Notes: generated by a model from the sequence alone, not told the origin. DNA of 64,000 nucleotides from an uncultured Bacteroidota bacterium (GCA_903851465.1 CAINOI010000033.1:1-64000); one strand, 5' to 3'; numbered from the stretch's first letter, positions 1 to 10,200 are shown. Numbers and translations: made by a program.

Positions 1-11
1 ATCATTGAAAT

Positions 12-296
12 ATGAAGACTGTAAAATTTGAGGATGCTGTTGAGCTTTCTAAAATATATCCAGGTTCATTCCAAAATCCAACACATGCAGAGTTGATGCA
101 GCTGGAAGTGGGACATGTTGTTAAAGTATGTGCAAATAATGAAAGATTTTGGACTAAAATTGTTGAAATAAATTTTGATACTGAAGAAATTATAGCCACT
201 GTTGACAATAAATTGTTAAGAAATGATTTGGAGTTATTTGAAAAAGTAAAGTTTAGGTTTAATAATATTTACGCCATTTATCATTTACATACTTAA
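12..296 (+). CDS. Small hypothetical protein, possibly DUF2314-like
   Basis: A 94-residue soluble protein with no signal peptide or membrane segment. The middle (roughly residues 22-65) runs 'YPGSFQNP...LEVGHVVKVCANNERFWTKI', then acidic beta-strand-like text. This resembles small DUF2314/YegJ-type proteins, in which a hydrophobic strand is followed by F/MWVKV; the resemblance is from memory and weak. It is the first visible gene of a tightly packed five-gene run, and the next start codon lies two bases after its stop. Genes upstream of position 1 are not visible, so it may not be the true operon head. No molecular function can be assigned. Confidence 0.6.
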   Translation: MKTVKFEDAVELSKIYPGSFQNPTHAELMQLEVGHVVKVCANNERFWTKIVEINFDTEEIIATVDNKLLRNDLELFEKVKFRFNNIYAIYHLHT

Positions 297-298
297 TT

Positions 299-736
299 AT
301 GCAGAGTGCTATATCACCATTGGTCATTCAAGACTCTTCCATTACGGGCAGTATGGATTTTGAATATTTCAATCAACTAATCAAAATAAAATTGAGTTTA
401 AATGTAAATCAAACAAATTATTTATTTGAGACGATCATAGCACCTGATCAAATATTTATAAAAAGCTTGCTTCCAATTGAGGGTATTGAAAATGTAGCAT
501 TTTCAAAAAAATGGTATCAAAAAAAATATCTTTTTAATGGTAATATTATTAATCCAATAGGTTTTAAAACACTAGAGGAATTAACCACACAATCCATTTC
601 AATGATAGAACTATTTAATAATCATCAAGATAATTGGATGGAGCATTTAACTGACCTAAAGTATAATAATACAAACTGTTTACGCATTTCAATACATGTT
701 TTAAGAGAACATAAAAAACAACATCATGGAAAATAA
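299..736 (+). CDS. Hypothetical protein, second gene of HEPN operon
   Basis: A 145-residue protein that I do not recognise. It has no signal peptide, no clear membrane helix and no cysteine-rich motif. It looks like a beta-rich N-terminal half followed by a helical C-terminus ending in the basic stretch REHKKQHHGK. The start is set by an ATG two bases after the preceding stop. Its 3' end overlaps the next gene by 11 bases in another frame, so translation of the two is probably coupled. The fixed order with a large HEPN-like protein suggests a partner or modulator of that protein, but this is inference from position only. Confidence 0.6.
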   Translation: MQSAISPLVIQDSSITGSMDFEYFNQLIKIKLSLNVNQTNYLFETIIAPDQIFIKSLLPIEGIENVAFSKKWYQKKYLFNGNIINPIGFKTLEELTTQSISMIELFNNHQDNWMEHLTDLKYNNTNCLRISIHVLREHKKQHHGK

Positions 737-3227
737 TGCATTACTGCCATCGCATATTGTTTTATCCTCAAAGCGATATAATGACGCAACTGAGGAAGCG
801 TTAATGCATAAAACATTATTAGAGCTTTCTGAATCCTTATTAATTTATATTGTTGGAATTATGCTGGGTGAGTATAAGTCATCTAAACAAGTCAACCTTA
901 AACTAGAAACTGAATTCTATAAATTTTCAAGACAGAAGCCAAGCTTTGGACACTTTCTATCCATTTTTAGAATGTTGAGTAACGAAATACCTTCTTCAAT
1001 CTTTAATCCAAAGTTTGACAAACAAAATATATATGATAAAACTGCATTATTGATCCATCAGTTTAGTTTGCTTAAGGATGTGGTTGATGACGGGGCCAAT
1101 GATAATTTCCAATCATTTGTTGATCAAATTAAAGGAAGAACAATGAGTACCAATAAGGGCCTCCTTGATCTATTTGATATGATTATTGTTATAAGAAATA
1201 TTTTTGCTCATCCAGAAGAAAAAGCGGGTAAAAAAGAAAATAAACGTAAATGGCCTTTGGGTGACGAATATTTTAATTTTATCAATAGTTATCTTTACAA
1301 CGCAGTCTTGGAAGTGATAGAAGATGTAGATGTGTTTATAAAATACAAACCGGTTTATGCAAAAAATATTGATGACAAAGGTAAGAAAGGCACTTTTATT
1401 TTAGAAACAGGTGAAAAAAGTAAAGAATTTGTATTAGATCTTACAGTCGATGACTTAACAAATTTGTCTACGGAATTTAGATACTTACTTGATAGCAATG
1501 ATCAAGTATATGTTCAAATTTACTATCATACGATTCCATCTGTAAATCCTGCGGTAGCAAAACAAATTATAGATATTGAAAGAGCTAAGGTTATAGAGCC
1601 TCATTTACGCGAAATCATAAAAGAAAAATTAAAGGATGATGGTAAAATAGATAGTATGGAATTCTTGGTGATGCAGGACACAGCAAAAACTGCTGCCATT
1701 TCGATAGAAAAATTATTTATAATCATTGATGAGGAAAAAAATAAGCTAGGAATTTTAGATCAAGTAGGCACCCCAGATATGCCAGGTGAGATTTTTATTG
1801 ATAATAAAAACGAAAATTATCCAATTGTTTTTAATCCTTGGTGGTTGCATTATTTTTCAATTGTACCTAATATTGATAAATCTGTTATCGCAAAACAAAA
1901 AACGGATGAAAAGGAGTATAAAGCAAAAATTGACATACTAACAGATAATGTAAAATCTATTGTCAATAATCCAAAAATTCAGACGGAAGAAAAAACATTA
2001 AAACAATTACTTTTAAAGAAAAAAGAACTTGAAGGGGGATTTAAAAAAGCATTTGATGAATTATTTAAATCTTTAGCTAAAGCTGCAAATAACGAGAAAG
2101 AAAAAATTGAAAATAAAATTTCCGCACTTAAAGATGAAGTTGAAAAAAAATTACCACCAATTGTAACCAAAATACAAGAGTCAGAAGATAAAATCAATGC
2201 ACTAGAAGAGAGCCAATCAGAAAAACTTTTAGAGGCAAAAAATAAATTAAGTCTAGTTCAAAATACATATGAGTCATTTGCTAAGTCGACCGTATGGGGT
2301 ATGCATAAAAATATATGGAAGGAGTTAGACCAATATGTGGATGTTTTATTATCTAAAAATTTAAATAAGCATTTTGAAGTAGAGGAGGAATTGTCTGAAC
2401 CCAATTGGATCAATACAACCAATGCTTGGCAAATTGGTGCCTTATCCTATACATATTGGGCAAGGATTCATCCTGGAAAAGCGCCCTTAGAAAACATTTT
2501 TCATATAGGTTATGCGCTTGCGAATCCATTTAAATGGGTCCCTAAAAATATTCACCCAAGTTTAAAGCCGATTTTGAATAAAACAGTCTCAGTGATGTGG
2601 ACATCTGTAGATGATAAAAGACTCGAAAAAATTGATATTGATAATGTTTTAATTTTAAAGAGAAGAGAATTTAACAAAGAGCTTATCATCAAGTATGAAA
2701 AAGAACTTGTTGAATTAGGCGCCAATGTGAAGCTAATACCAATTGAATTTGCAGATGATTCAAGCGACCAAGTAGAACATTTTATGCCTTTTGAATCTTA
2801 TTTAGAGGTGAGAGATCAATATATTATTGGCCAAATTTATTCTAGGCTATGGACTGTTGAAATGTTTTATGAAAATGGGCAGTTGAATATTCATGCTGTA
2901 GGAAAGTATGAAAAAGAGATGCTTACTTTATTACAGTTGTTTTCAAATGTAATTGAGAGACTCAACGATTATGCGCTTGTAATGGGGATCAATGAAGAAG
3001 TAATTAAACAGAGAGAGGATCAGGTAACAAGATGGGAGAAGATTCTTATTGAAAAAATTCGACTAAAATATCCACTTGGTGCTGAATTTAAACCAACAAA
3101 AGAAGAATTAGCCGAATGGATGCAATTTTCGGAAACCGAACTTGGCATGAGCAAGTATCTTTTCGACTACATTATTAGCAAATTTAGATTTCACAACAGA
3201 ACAAAAAAAGAGAATGAATCAAACTAA
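726..3227 (+). CDS. Large HEPN-motif, coiled-coil protein (possible defence effector)
   Basis: An 833-residue cytoplasmic protein of unrecognised family. Residues 1-200 are helical and contain IVIRNIFAHPEE, in which Arg157-Asn158-x3-His162 fits the R(N)x(4-6)H signature of HEPN ribonuclease domains. The mid part (about 230-380) is mixed alpha/beta. About 385-525 is a Lys/Glu-rich region with heptad character, probably a long coiled coil. The C-terminal 300 residues contain a Trp-rich patch (NAWQIGALSYTYWARIHPG) and end in a helical domain. HEPN proteins are often RNases in toxin-antitoxin and abortive-infection systems; a HEPN plus coiled-coil architecture would suit a phage or stress sensor. 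Neither the fold nor RNase activity is proven here. It overlaps the gene before it, and the gene after it starts three bases past its stop. Confidence 0.7.
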   Translation: MENNALLPSHIVLSSKRYNDATEEALMHKTLLELSESLLIYIVGIMLGEYKSSKQVNLKLETEFYKFSRQKPSFGHFLSIFRMLSNEIPSSIFNPKFDKQNIYDKTALLIHQFSLLKDVVDDGANDNFQSFVDQIKGRTMSTNKGLLDLFDMIIVIRNIFAHPEEKAGKKENKRKWPLGDEYFNFINSYLYNAVLEVIEDVDVFIKYKPVYAKNIDDKGKKGTFILETGEKSKEFVLDLTVDDLTNLSTEFRYLLDSNDQVYVQIYYHTIPSVNPAVAKQIIDIERAKVIEPHLREIIKEKLKDDGKIDSMEFLVMQDTAKTAAISIEKLFIIIDEEKNKLGILDQVGTPDMPGEIFIDNKNENYPIVFNPWWLHYFSIVPNIDKSVIAKQKTDEKEYKAKIDILTDNVKSIVNNPKIQTEEKTLKQLLLKKKELEGGFKKAFDELFKSLAKAANNEKEKIENKISALKDEVEKKLPPIVTKIQESEDKINALEESQSEKLLEAKNKLSLVQNTYESFAKSTVWGMHKNIWKELDQYVDVLLSKNLNKHFEVEEELSEPNWINTTNAWQIGALSYTYWARIHPGKAPLENIFHIGYALANPFKWVPKNIHPSLKPILNKTVSVMWTSVDDKRLEKIDIDNVLILKRREFNKELIIKYEKELVELGANVKLIPIEFADDSSDQVEHFMPFESYLEVRDQYIIGQIYSRLWTVEMFYENGQLNIHAVGKYEKEMLTLLQLFSNVIERLNDYALVMGINEEVIKQREDQVTRWEKILIEKIRLKYPLGAEFKPTKEELAEWMQFSETELGMSKYLFDYIISKFRFHNRTKKENESN

Positions 3228-3230
3228 TTT

Positions 3231-3854
3231 ATGGTAAAAAAATCCTTTTTATTGTTTCTACTTGTCTTTGCTACTTTAACAATTTCTTTCAGTCAAGAAA
3301 TAGATAAAGTAGTCAATAAACAAATTTACACTTCATATTATTCTTCCCAATTAAAAGTGCCTTTATATGTAGTTTATGAACTAAATAATGGAGGAGGAGA
3401 GGTGAGTAGAAAAGGTATGAGATTTATAGAAGAATCTTTTACTGCAAAAAATAAAGATTATAGTAAGAGTGGATACGATCGAGGACATTTAGTGAGTGCA
3501 GAAGATTTCGCATTTGATAAATACCTTGAAGAACTTACATTTAGTTATTTAAATGTATTTCCCCAACATCCTAAATTAAATAGAGGAAGCTGGAAAGCAT
3601 GGGAGCATAAAATTAGATTAGAAAGCAAAAGAAGTCCATTAAAAATATACGTAGGAGGAATTTATGGAACTAATAAAATAAAAAATAAAATTGCAATTCC
3701 TGATTATTGCTGGAAAGTAGTTTATAATAAAAATACTCAAAGAATAATGCATATTTTATTATTTAAAAATGATGCAACACAAGCGGTTATAAGAACGACA
3801 CTAGATGGGCTTAGAAGTAAATTAAATTATAATATAAATTTCTCTCCTAAATGA
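3231..3854 (+). CDS. Secreted DNA/RNA non-specific endonuclease (NUC family)
   Basis: A 207-residue protein with a clear signal peptide (KKSFLLFLLVFATLTISFSQ). The mature part carries the NUC/Endonuclease_NS signature: YDRGHL at residues 82-87 (catalytic His86), then LNVFPQHPKLNRGSWKAWE with Asn108, Gln112, Asn117 (Mg ligand in the family) and Glu125. This family cleaves DNA and RNA without sequence preference. The protein is somewhat shorter than typical Serratia-type members but has the whole core. The signal peptide puts it in the periplasm or outside. It follows the HEPN-type gene by three bases and its TGA overlaps the next ATG (ATGA). That linkage of an exported nuclease to a cytoplasmic HEPN protein is unusual. 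Confidence 0.9.
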   Translation: MVKKSFLLFLLVFATLTISFSQEIDKVVNKQIYTSYYSSQLKVPLYVVYELNNGGGEVSRKGMRFIEESFTAKNKDYSKSGYDRGHLVSAEDFAFDKYLEELTFSYLNVFPQHPKLNRGSWKAWEHKIRLESKRSPLKIYVGGIYGTNKIKNKIAIPDYCWKVVYNKNTQRIMHILLFKNDATQAVIRTTLDGLRSKLNYNINFSPK

Positions 3855-4417
3855 AAAAGATTCTATTTTTATTATTCGTCAGCTTTATTGTCCTAAAAGG
3901 TTTTTCGCAAGATTCAAGTTTAAAAATAAAAGACAATATATACATAAGAATTAACCCTTTGTCTCTAGCCTCAGAACCTGGAAAAATCCAAAATAGAATA
4001 TCTCAAAATATCGAAGTTGGTAAAACGTTTGGCCCACTTGATATTGGTGTTGCATTCGGAAGATTGAATACAACAAAAAATGACACATCAAAATTTGCTT
4101 TATTGAAACTAACATTTGATGCAGCACAAATAGGGATTTTCAGTAATGAATTTTCAATTGGCGCGGGAACCGTTTTTAAATCTTCAACACCATACATGTT
4201 CGACATTAGTTCTACCCTGCTTGCCCAAATTGGTCGTAAGACTGCCGTTGGTGTAGTAGTGGGTACCTCCGATTTTTCTGGACAGTACAATCAATTTACT
4301 AAAAATTACTATGGCATATTGATTCGATATGGATACTTAAGGAGTGAAAATGGAGATTTAATAAGCAGAATCACTTCTAGAAAATCTTTTAAATCAAAAC
4401 CAAGGCTCAAACGTTAA
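3851..4417 (+). CDS. Hypothetical exported beta-rich protein
   Basis: A 188-residue protein with an N-terminal signal peptide (KKILFLLFVSFIVLKGFSQ). The mature chain has alternating hydrophobic strands (IGVAFGRLN, LLKLTFDAAQIGIFSNEFSIGAGTVF, TAVGVVVGTSDFSG, YGILIRYGYL), as in small outer-membrane barrels or periplasmic beta-sandwich proteins. It ends in a basic tail, not in the aromatic residue usual for barrels. It is translationally coupled to the secreted nuclease through an ATGA overlap, so the two products probably work in the same compartment, perhaps as partner or inhibitor; that role is inference. No family is recognised. Confidence 0.65.
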   Translation: MKKILFLLFVSFIVLKGFSQDSSLKIKDNIYIRINPLSLASEPGKIQNRISQNIEVGKTFGPLDIGVAFGRLNTTKNDTSKFALLKLTFDAAQIGIFSNEFSIGAGTVFKSSTPYMFDISSTLLAQIGRKTAVGVVVGTSDFSGQYNQFTKNYYGILIRYGYLRSENGDLISRITSRKSFKSKPRLKR

Positions 4418-4446
4418 TATATCCATTTTTAAATAATGCACTGTAA

Positions 4447-4680
4447 TTATTGCTTTGACCTTCTTCTTGCCTCTTCGGCTTCTTTATAAATCCTAATCCA
4501 AGTTAAAGAGATATCAATAATTGCTAATAAAGGTCCTAGTACAATGACCATGACAATCTCTAAACCAGGTGCATAACCAATGACACCATCTAGGGATATA
4601 TTTTTAGAGCGTTTAAAGAGCTTGTACACACAGTAAATGGCCGATACCAACCAGATAGCAAAAAGAATATTCTTGTCCAT
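4447..4680 (-). CDS. Small two-helix membrane protein, hypothetical
   Basis: A 77-residue protein with two hydrophobic segments (about 5-20 LFAIWLVSAIYCVYKL and 40-62 GLEIVMVIVLGPLLAIIDISLTW) and a charged C-terminal tail (KEAEEARRRSK). It runs convergent to the five-gene run and is separated from it by about 30 bases. I do not recognise it. Likely an inner-membrane protein; no function is proposed. Confidence 0.55.
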   Translation of the reverse strand: MDKNILFAIWLVSAIYCVYKLFKRSKNISLDGVIGYAPGLEIVMVIVLGPLLAIIDISLTWIRIYKEAEEARRRSKQ

Positions 4681-4742
4681 AATTTTATTTTAGTGAATAT
4701 AATATATTTTGTTTTATTTGCAATACATCAATGATGCCTATC

Positions 4743-6035
4743 ATGAAAAAAAGTCTATTTTTTATTACCCTATTGCTTTTGGTCGTATCAAATAAATTAA
4801 TGGCACAGTGGCCTGCACCTTTCAATACTATTTTAACTAGTATCCAAGATAGCATTACTAAAAAAGTGCTAGCTAGTCCCAAAACATACAGGTATCAGCT
4901 TGTATATACACAAATTGATAGAGATCAAAAAGACATTCCTCATTTTACCAATCATACATTATACGCAGATGCAGACAGCTACTTTAATCCAGCTTCGATG
5001 GTTAAAATGCCCCTTGCATTTTTGGCGATGGAAAAATTACATGAATTGAATAATCCCGGTGTAAACAAATTCACCAGTATGCAATTTGATAGCAACTATC
5101 AAAGACAAGTAGCCATGTATGAAGATGCGAGTGCTCAAAATAAAAAACCATCTATCGCACATTTTATCAAGCGCGCATTTTTGATATCCGAAAATGATCC
5201 CTACAACAGACTGTATCAATTTATGGGTCAAGGTCCAACGAATCAACAACTTCTAGCAAAAGGATATAGCAGTACAAAGATCACCAGACAATTTATGGGC
5301 TATACTGAAGACCAAAATAGACATACCAATGGGATTAATTTTGTGGATGAAAAAGGATTGCCAATTTTAAAGCTAGCCCCACAATACAATAAAGACAGCT
5401 TTCAGTTTGGAGCCCCTATATTCATTGGTGATGCACATTGGAATAGTAGGGACGAAGTAGTGAATGCCCCTTTTGATTTTACTCGACACAATAATATTTC
5501 ATTAACTGATATGCAAAAAATGTTGCAGTCCGTTATTTTTCCAGCCTCGGTGCCAAAACAAAATAGATTCAATATCGCCGAATCGGATAGGTTATTCTTA
5601 TTACAGTATCTATCTCAGTATCCATCGGAAACCAATTATCCCAAGTACGACAGTGCGCATTTTTATGATAGCTATGTGAAATTCTTTTTTCAAGACAGTA
5701 CGCATGCCATGCCAAAGCATATCAGGGTTTTCAATAAAGTAGGATGGGCTTATGGTTTCTTAACGGATGTGTCTTATGTGTTGGACACCAAAAACAATAT
5801 TGACTATATGCTTTCCGCAACCGTCTATGTCAATAGTGATGGTGTTGTGAACGATTCAAAATATGATGAAGCAACAGTGGGATTTCCCTTTTTAAATCAA
5901 ATTGGAAAAGCTTTTTATCAATATGAATTACAAAGAGCTAGAAAGTTTAAGCCAATCTTAAAAAATCAGGTGAAGCAATACGAAAAACGCAATCCAAAAG
6001 ATACTAGGCCTAGCATTTTAAATGCCGACAACTAA
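4743..6035 (+). CDS. Serine hydrolase, class A beta-lactamase-like, exported
   Basis: Start chosen at the ATG giving MKKSLFFITLLLLVVSNKLMAQ, a good signal peptide; two in-frame ATGs lie up to 12 bases upstream. All three class A beta-lactamase landmarks are recognisable: SMVK (Ser-x-x-Lys) in NPASMVKMPLAF, SEND near ISENDPYNRLY (SxN), and KVG in FNKVGWAYGF (the KTG position). At about 430 residues it is much longer than a 290-residue beta-lactamase, so it may be a peptidoglycan- or ester-cleaving hydrolase and not a resistance enzyme. Similar long proteins are common in Bacteroidota. It runs convergent with the BNR-repeat gene downstream. Confidence 0.8.
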   Translation: MKKSLFFITLLLLVVSNKLMAQWPAPFNTILTSIQDSITKKVLASPKTYRYQLVYTQIDRDQKDIPHFTNHTLYADADSYFNPASMVKMPLAFLAMEKLHELNNPGVNKFTSMQFDSNYQRQVAMYEDASAQNKKPSIAHFIKRAFLISENDPYNRLYQFMGQGPTNQQLLAKGYSSTKITRQFMGYTEDQNRHTNGINFVDEKGLPILKLAPQYNKDSFQFGAPIFIGDAHWNSRDEVVNAPFDFTRHNNISLTDMQKMLQSVIFPASVPKQNRFNIAESDRLFLLQYLSQYPSETNYPKYDSAHFYDSYVKFFFQDSTHAMPKHIRVFNKVGWAYGFLTDVSYVLDTKNNIDYMLSATVYVNSDGVVNDSKYDEATVGFPFLNQIGKAFYQYELQRARKFKPILKNQVKQYEKRNPKDTRPSILNADN

Positions 6036-6089
6036 AATCTACTGGATTGCGTCTTATCCTACCACTTTATGATACCATCTCCTTAGGTG

Positions 6090-9000
6090 CTACCAAATAG
6101 CACCCATTCCTAAATCCCATAATTGCTTATTCAATGCAGGAATAGCCATATTTTTTAAGTTAAGCCCTCTTGCTTTTAATTTTTCCCATTCAGTTGTGTA
6201 TTCTTTCAGTAAATCTAAATTAGGTTGATTCACTTGAGGGATATCGCTTTCTGTTTGATTCATCATGAACATATAGTTCGCAGTAAATTTGTTAGGGAAG
6301 TTTTCTACATCATCATATGAAGTTGATTTTCTTTGAATCATGTCTTCGTCCCATGCTTTTAAATTTGCAATCAAGCTTGCTGCATTATCTTTTAAGCTTG
6401 CATATTGTGCACCACTATAGTTTGCATCTGACTTTAATTTTTTAACCAATGCCTCAATGTGCGTAGCATTGTCTTTTAATTGATTCACCATCTGATGCAT
6501 TTCTGTTACAGTACTTTCCATCAAACGCATCAAAGAATCATATTGCTGATATTCAATAGCTGTAGTCGTAAAATTTGGATTGGCTTCAATCACTGCTGTT
6601 GTGCTGCCAATCATTTTGCCTCCGGCCATCAAACGAATGGTATACTTACCCGGGATGGCTTTATGACCACTAAAACTACTTTCAATATAGACATTTGGAA
6701 TTGCAGTTGTCGTTGCATGGCGAAGGTTCCACACAAAACGATTCAATCCTTTATCCTTACTTAATGTTGGGTCTTTTCTTGGCGCACCATCATATCGTTT
6801 ATAGTTTTCGTCTGCTTTAGAACTAAAACGTCTTATTAATTTACCAGATGCATCATTGATTTCCATGCTAAGTTCAACACCTTCTTCCATCTTTGGTAAT
6901 TGATAATATAAGACCATGCCTGTTGCAGGGTTGACTCCAGATTTTGCTTTAGCACCTGTAAAATCCGCATCATTGTCATCCATTTCGCTGGACCCCATTA
7001 CTGTTAATGTTGCATCAGGGTTGTATATTTTTACATTACTTGAGTCAGCCTTATATTGACGAATTAAATTTAAATCATCTAATATCCAAAAGGCTCTACC
7101 AGAAGTAGATGCAATTAAATTATTTTGGTGCACACGTAAATCGGTGATAGGTGCGATAGGTAAATTTAATTGGAATGGACTCCAGTTTTTACCACCATTA
7201 TTAGACATATATACGCCTAATTCTGTACCTGCAAATAATAAGTCTTTAATGACATTGTCCTCACGAACGACTCTTGTAAATGCATTGTTTGCAATGCCTG
7301 TATTGATTTTAGTCCAAGTGGTGCCGTAATCTGTTGATTTATACAATCCAGGTGTATGATCATTGAATTTGTATCTAGTAGTTGCAATGTATACTGTTGC
7401 TTTATCGTGTGGTGATACTTCAATTGCATTGATTAAACATTCTGCCAAACCAGTTGGTGTAATATTTTTCCAATTGGCGCCACCATCTTTTGTTAAGTAT
7501 ACATAACCGTCATCACTACCTGTATAGATCACACCTTTTTCATGAACCGATTCCATCACATACGCTAGCGTACCATAATTTTCTGCACCCACTGCCTCGT
7601 TTGTATATGGAACACCAGGTTTTCCTTGTTTAGATTTTTCGTTGCGCGTTAAATCAGGAGAAACTTCCTTCCATGTTTTTCCCATGTCCGAAGTTTTCAA
7701 TAAATACTGTGATCCGTGATAATAGGTATTTGGTTCATGCTTACTCCAAATGATGGGCGCATTCCAGTTGTATCGATACTTAATATCTTTTGCATCTCTT
7801 CCTAAATATTGAATTGGCGCAGCCATAATATTGATACTACCTTTTGTTTTTGTATCTAAGACTTCGATGGTGCCTTGATATGATCCACCTAAAACATACC
7901 TTGGATTGTTTGGATCAAATGCTAAGAATGCACTTTCACCTCCCGCAGATGAAGACCAATTTCTTTCATCAATTCCTCCTGCACCAATTGCACGACTTGC
8001 AATTTTAACTGAAGTATTGTCTTGTTGACCAGCATAAATATTATAAGGCACTTCATTGTCAACATTGATTCTATAAAATTGTCCTGTAGGCATATTGTTT
8101 AAACTACTCCAAGATTTTCCGCCATCGTGTGTTATAGCAGCACCGCCATCATCTGCCATCACCATATTTTTACCATTGCTTGGATGAATCCATAAATCAT
8201 GGTAATCACCATGCGTGCGTGCAAAATCTGTAAAAGTTTTACCACCATCAATAGATTTTAATGAAGGGGCACTCATCACATACACTGTATTTTCATTTGT
8301 AGGATCTGGGAACAGTTCTATATAATACCATGCGCGCTGAATCAAGCGATGGCTCTTATTAACTTGTGACCAACTTGCACCTGCGTCATTAGACACATAT
8401 AACCCACCAGCATCTTTACTAAAATCACTTTCAATTAATGCATATACTTTTTCAGCATTCGCTCTTGACACAGCAATAGACATTTTACCCATTTCTTTTG
8501 GTAAACCATTTTCCATTTTTACCCAGTTGTTACCGCCGTCTGTTGATTTATACAATCCACTTCCTGGTCCGCCACTGATCACTTGCCATGGCAAACGACC
8601 ATGCTCCCACATTGCAGCATAAAGAATAGAAGGATTTTGCATGTCCATGGATAATTCTGCACAACCCGTTTTATCATCTACATACAATACTTTTTTCCAT
8701 GTTGTACCACCATCAACCGATTTGTAAATACCACGATCAGTTGACTTGCTATACAATGCACCTTGTGCTGCAACAAAAACAATATTTGGATTTTTTGGAT
8801 CAATCGCAATTCTTGAAATATGTTGTGTGGCATCTAATCCCATTTTTTTCCAAGTCTTTCCAGCGTCTGTACTTTTATATACACCATCTCCATGATGGGT
8901 CATTACACCTCTTACTGCGTGCTCACCCATACCTACATAAACAATATTAGCATCGCTTTCTGCAACAGCAACGGCACCAACAGAACCTGTTTTAAAATAG

Positions 9001-9242
9001 CCATCGGAAATATTGTTCCAACTGATTCCACTGTTTTCTGTTTTCCATAAACCACCCCCAGTGGTACCCATATAATACACATCTCTATTATTCATTACGC
9101 CAGTTGCCATATTGGACCTGCCTCCTCTAAATGGACCAATACTTCTCCATTTTAACGGAGCAAGTTCTTTGTTGATGTCCTGCGCAAAGCCCATTTGTGT
9201 AAATACTACTAAGCTTAGTAAAGCGATTATCTTTTTGATCAT
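6090..9242 (-). CDS. Exported Asp-box (BNR/sortilin-type) repeat protein
   Basis: A 1050-residue protein with a signal peptide ([19 protein letters not shown]). Its first 700 residues hold about ten Asp-box repeats of the form S-x-D-x-G-x-T-W: [64 protein letters not shown] and others. This predicts one or two large beta-propellers as in VPS10/sortilin-like and sialidase-type proteins. The C-terminal 300 residues are different, with a beta-sandwich-like part and then a helical tail. Such proteins are often annotated 'glycosyl hydrolase', but I see no catalytic signature, so binding or scaffolding is as likely. A terminator separates it from the upstream gene on the same strand. Confidence 0.85.
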   Translation of the reverse strand: MIKKIIALLSLVVFTQMGFAQDINKELAPLKWRSIGPFRGGRSNMATGVMNNRDVYYMGTTGGGLWKTENSGISWNNISDGYFKTGSVGAVAVAESDANIVYVGMGEHAVRGVMTHHGDGVYKSTDAGKTWKKMGLDATQHISRIAIDPKNPNIVFVAAQGALYSKSTDRGIYKSVDGGTTWKKVLYVDDKTGCAELSMDMQNPSILYAAMWEHGRLPWQVISGGPGSGLYKSTDGGNNWVKMENGLPKEMGKMSIAVSRANAEKVYALIESDFSKDAGGLYVSNDAGASWSQVNKSHRLIQRAWYYIELFPDPTNENTVYVMSAPSLKSIDGGKTFTDFARTHGDYHDLWIHPSNGKNMVMADDGGAAITHDGGKSWSSLNNMPTGQFYRINVDNEVPYNIYAGQQDNTSVKIASRAIGAGGIDERNWSSSAGGESAFLAFDPNNPRYVLGGSYQGTIEVLDTKTKGSINIMAAPIQYLGRDAKDIKYRYNWNAPIIWSKHEPNTYYHGSQYLLKTSDMGKTWKEVSPDLTRNEKSKQGKPGVPYTNEAVGAENYGTLAYVMESVHEKGVIYTGSDDGYVYLTKDGGANWKNITPTGLAECLINAIEVSPHDKATVYIATTRYKFNDHTPGLYKSTDYGTTWTKINTGIANNAFTRVVREDNVIKDLLFAGTELGVYMSNNGGKNWSPFQLNLPIAPITDLRVHQNNLIASTSGRAFWILDDLNLIRQYKADSSNVKIYNPDATLTVMGSSEMDDNDADFTGAKAKSGVNPATGMVLYYQLPKMEEGVELSMEINDASGKLIRRFSSKADENYKRYDGAPRKDPTLSKDKGLNRFVWNLRHATTTAIPNVYIESSFSGHKAIPGKYTIRLMAGGKMIGSTTAVIEANPNFTTTAIEYQQYDSLMRLMESTVTEMHQMVNQLKDNATHIEALVKKLKSDANYSGAQYASLKDNAASLIANLKAWDEDMIQRKSTSYDDVENFPNKFTANYMFMMNQTESDIPQVNQPNLDLLKEYTTEWEKLKARGLNLKNMAIPALNKQLWDLGMGAIW

Positions 9243-9271
9243 AAAATTGTTTTAGATGCAATAAATTTAAG

Positions 9272-9301
9272 CAAAAAAAAGACCCATTGTGCAATGGGTC
9301 T
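9272..9301 (-). terminator. Rho-independent terminator
   Basis: A perfect 10-bp stem AGACCCATTG/CAATGGGTCT (9280-9301) with a two-base centre. On the minus strand it is followed by eight Ts. It sits between the DUF6526 gene and the Asp-box gene, so the latter should have its own promoter. Confidence 0.85.
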
Positions 9302-9326
9302 AAATAACTTTTATAGATGCTGAAAA

Positions 9327-9755
9327 TTATACGCGGTAAAAATCTGCTTTCCAATTTTGAATGGATTGTTTGATCTCTTTTCCTGATAAATTATTTGCTG
9401 CTGCTTTTTCTGCTAGTGCTGGGAATTCAGCATCTGGCGCAAAACGCAATGCAACTACTTGACCTACGGTTAAACTAGCTGGAAGTAATTTTCCTGTTAA
9501 TACAAAATGGCGTAAATTTTCTTCTGCACGGATGGCTCTATCTTGTGCCTTTAAAGCAAATGTTCTTGCAAAAGCAAAAAGCATCACCAATATAAAGCTG
9601 GTTAAAACCAATAAAAAGGCAAGGTATTTATTTTCAGGACTTGCTTTTAATGCATAGTTGATTGACCCTCCAATAAGCGCAAGGATGGCAGGTGCAGTTA
9701 CATAGTGATACCCTGGAACCATTTGTGCGTGATTGCTAAAATTTTGTTCTTTCAT
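9327..9755 (-). CDS. DUF6526 family membrane protein
   Basis: A 142-residue protein opening with KEQNFSNHAQMVPGYHYVTAP, the typical start of DUF6526 proteins, followed by two membrane helices (about 24-40 and 44-64) and a soluble helical C-terminal half with AQDRAIRAEENLRHF. The function of the family is unknown. It is monocistronic here: the upstream region is a long intergenic gap and a terminator follows. Confidence 0.8.
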   Translation of the reverse strand: MKEQNFSNHAQMVPGYHYVTAPAILALIGGSINYALKASPENKYLAFLLVLTSFILVMLFAFARTFALKAQDRAIRAEENLRHFVLTGKLLPASLTVGQVVALRFAPDAEFPALAEKAAANNLSGKEIKQSIQNWKADFYRV

Positions 9756-9890
9756 ATTGTATATTTTGTGGCAGCAAGATAATTACTTTGTTTAGTTATA
9801 GAATTATGAATTTTCAGTATGCATCCGACTTACACCTAGAATGTACCCAAAATAAAAATTTCCCACCCTGTACCTAATTTTTTGAATTAT

Positions 9891-9971
9891 CCCAAAAAAC
9901 ACCAAAATGACCCAATAAATGCCTGTTTTACCTCAAATTTGGACGATTTTACCCAAAAAACACCCAAAATG
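9891..9971. repeat. Imperfect direct repeat, two 19/20-base copies
   Basis: CCCAAAAAACACCAAAATG at 9891-9909 recurs as CCCAAAAAACACCCAAAATG at 9952-9971, with starts 61 bases apart. The copies differ by one inserted C. A weaker related string (TACCCAAAATAAAAA) starts near 9844. It could be a regulator-binding array for the SusC operon or a simple slippage product. Confidence 0.6.
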
Positions 9972-10200
9972 CTTCAATTTTTGAACCCCATCATGCTCCT
10001 ATTTCCTCCTTTTTCAAAGGAAAAACAACCCTTTATACGCACCAATAAGGCTATGTAAAATCTAAGGAAGGAACAGGATTTGATTGAAACGCATTCATTA
10101 AGGTATACATGGTTTTCTTTTAACGCTATCCTTTGGTTTCCAAGGAATTAAAATTCTATAAATTTTTCATGTAATATTTTCTATTTGGATACTAATAAGC

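Noticed and set aside
4743-6035. Antibiotic-resistance beta-lactamase
   Set aside because: The motifs are class A-like, but the protein is about 140 residues too long and its neighbours give no resistance context, so a general serine hydrolase call is safer.
6086-6104. Hairpin GGTGCTA/TAGCACC near the end of the Asp-box gene
   Set aside because: There is no T run on either strand and it lies partly in coding sequence, so it is not a convincing terminator.
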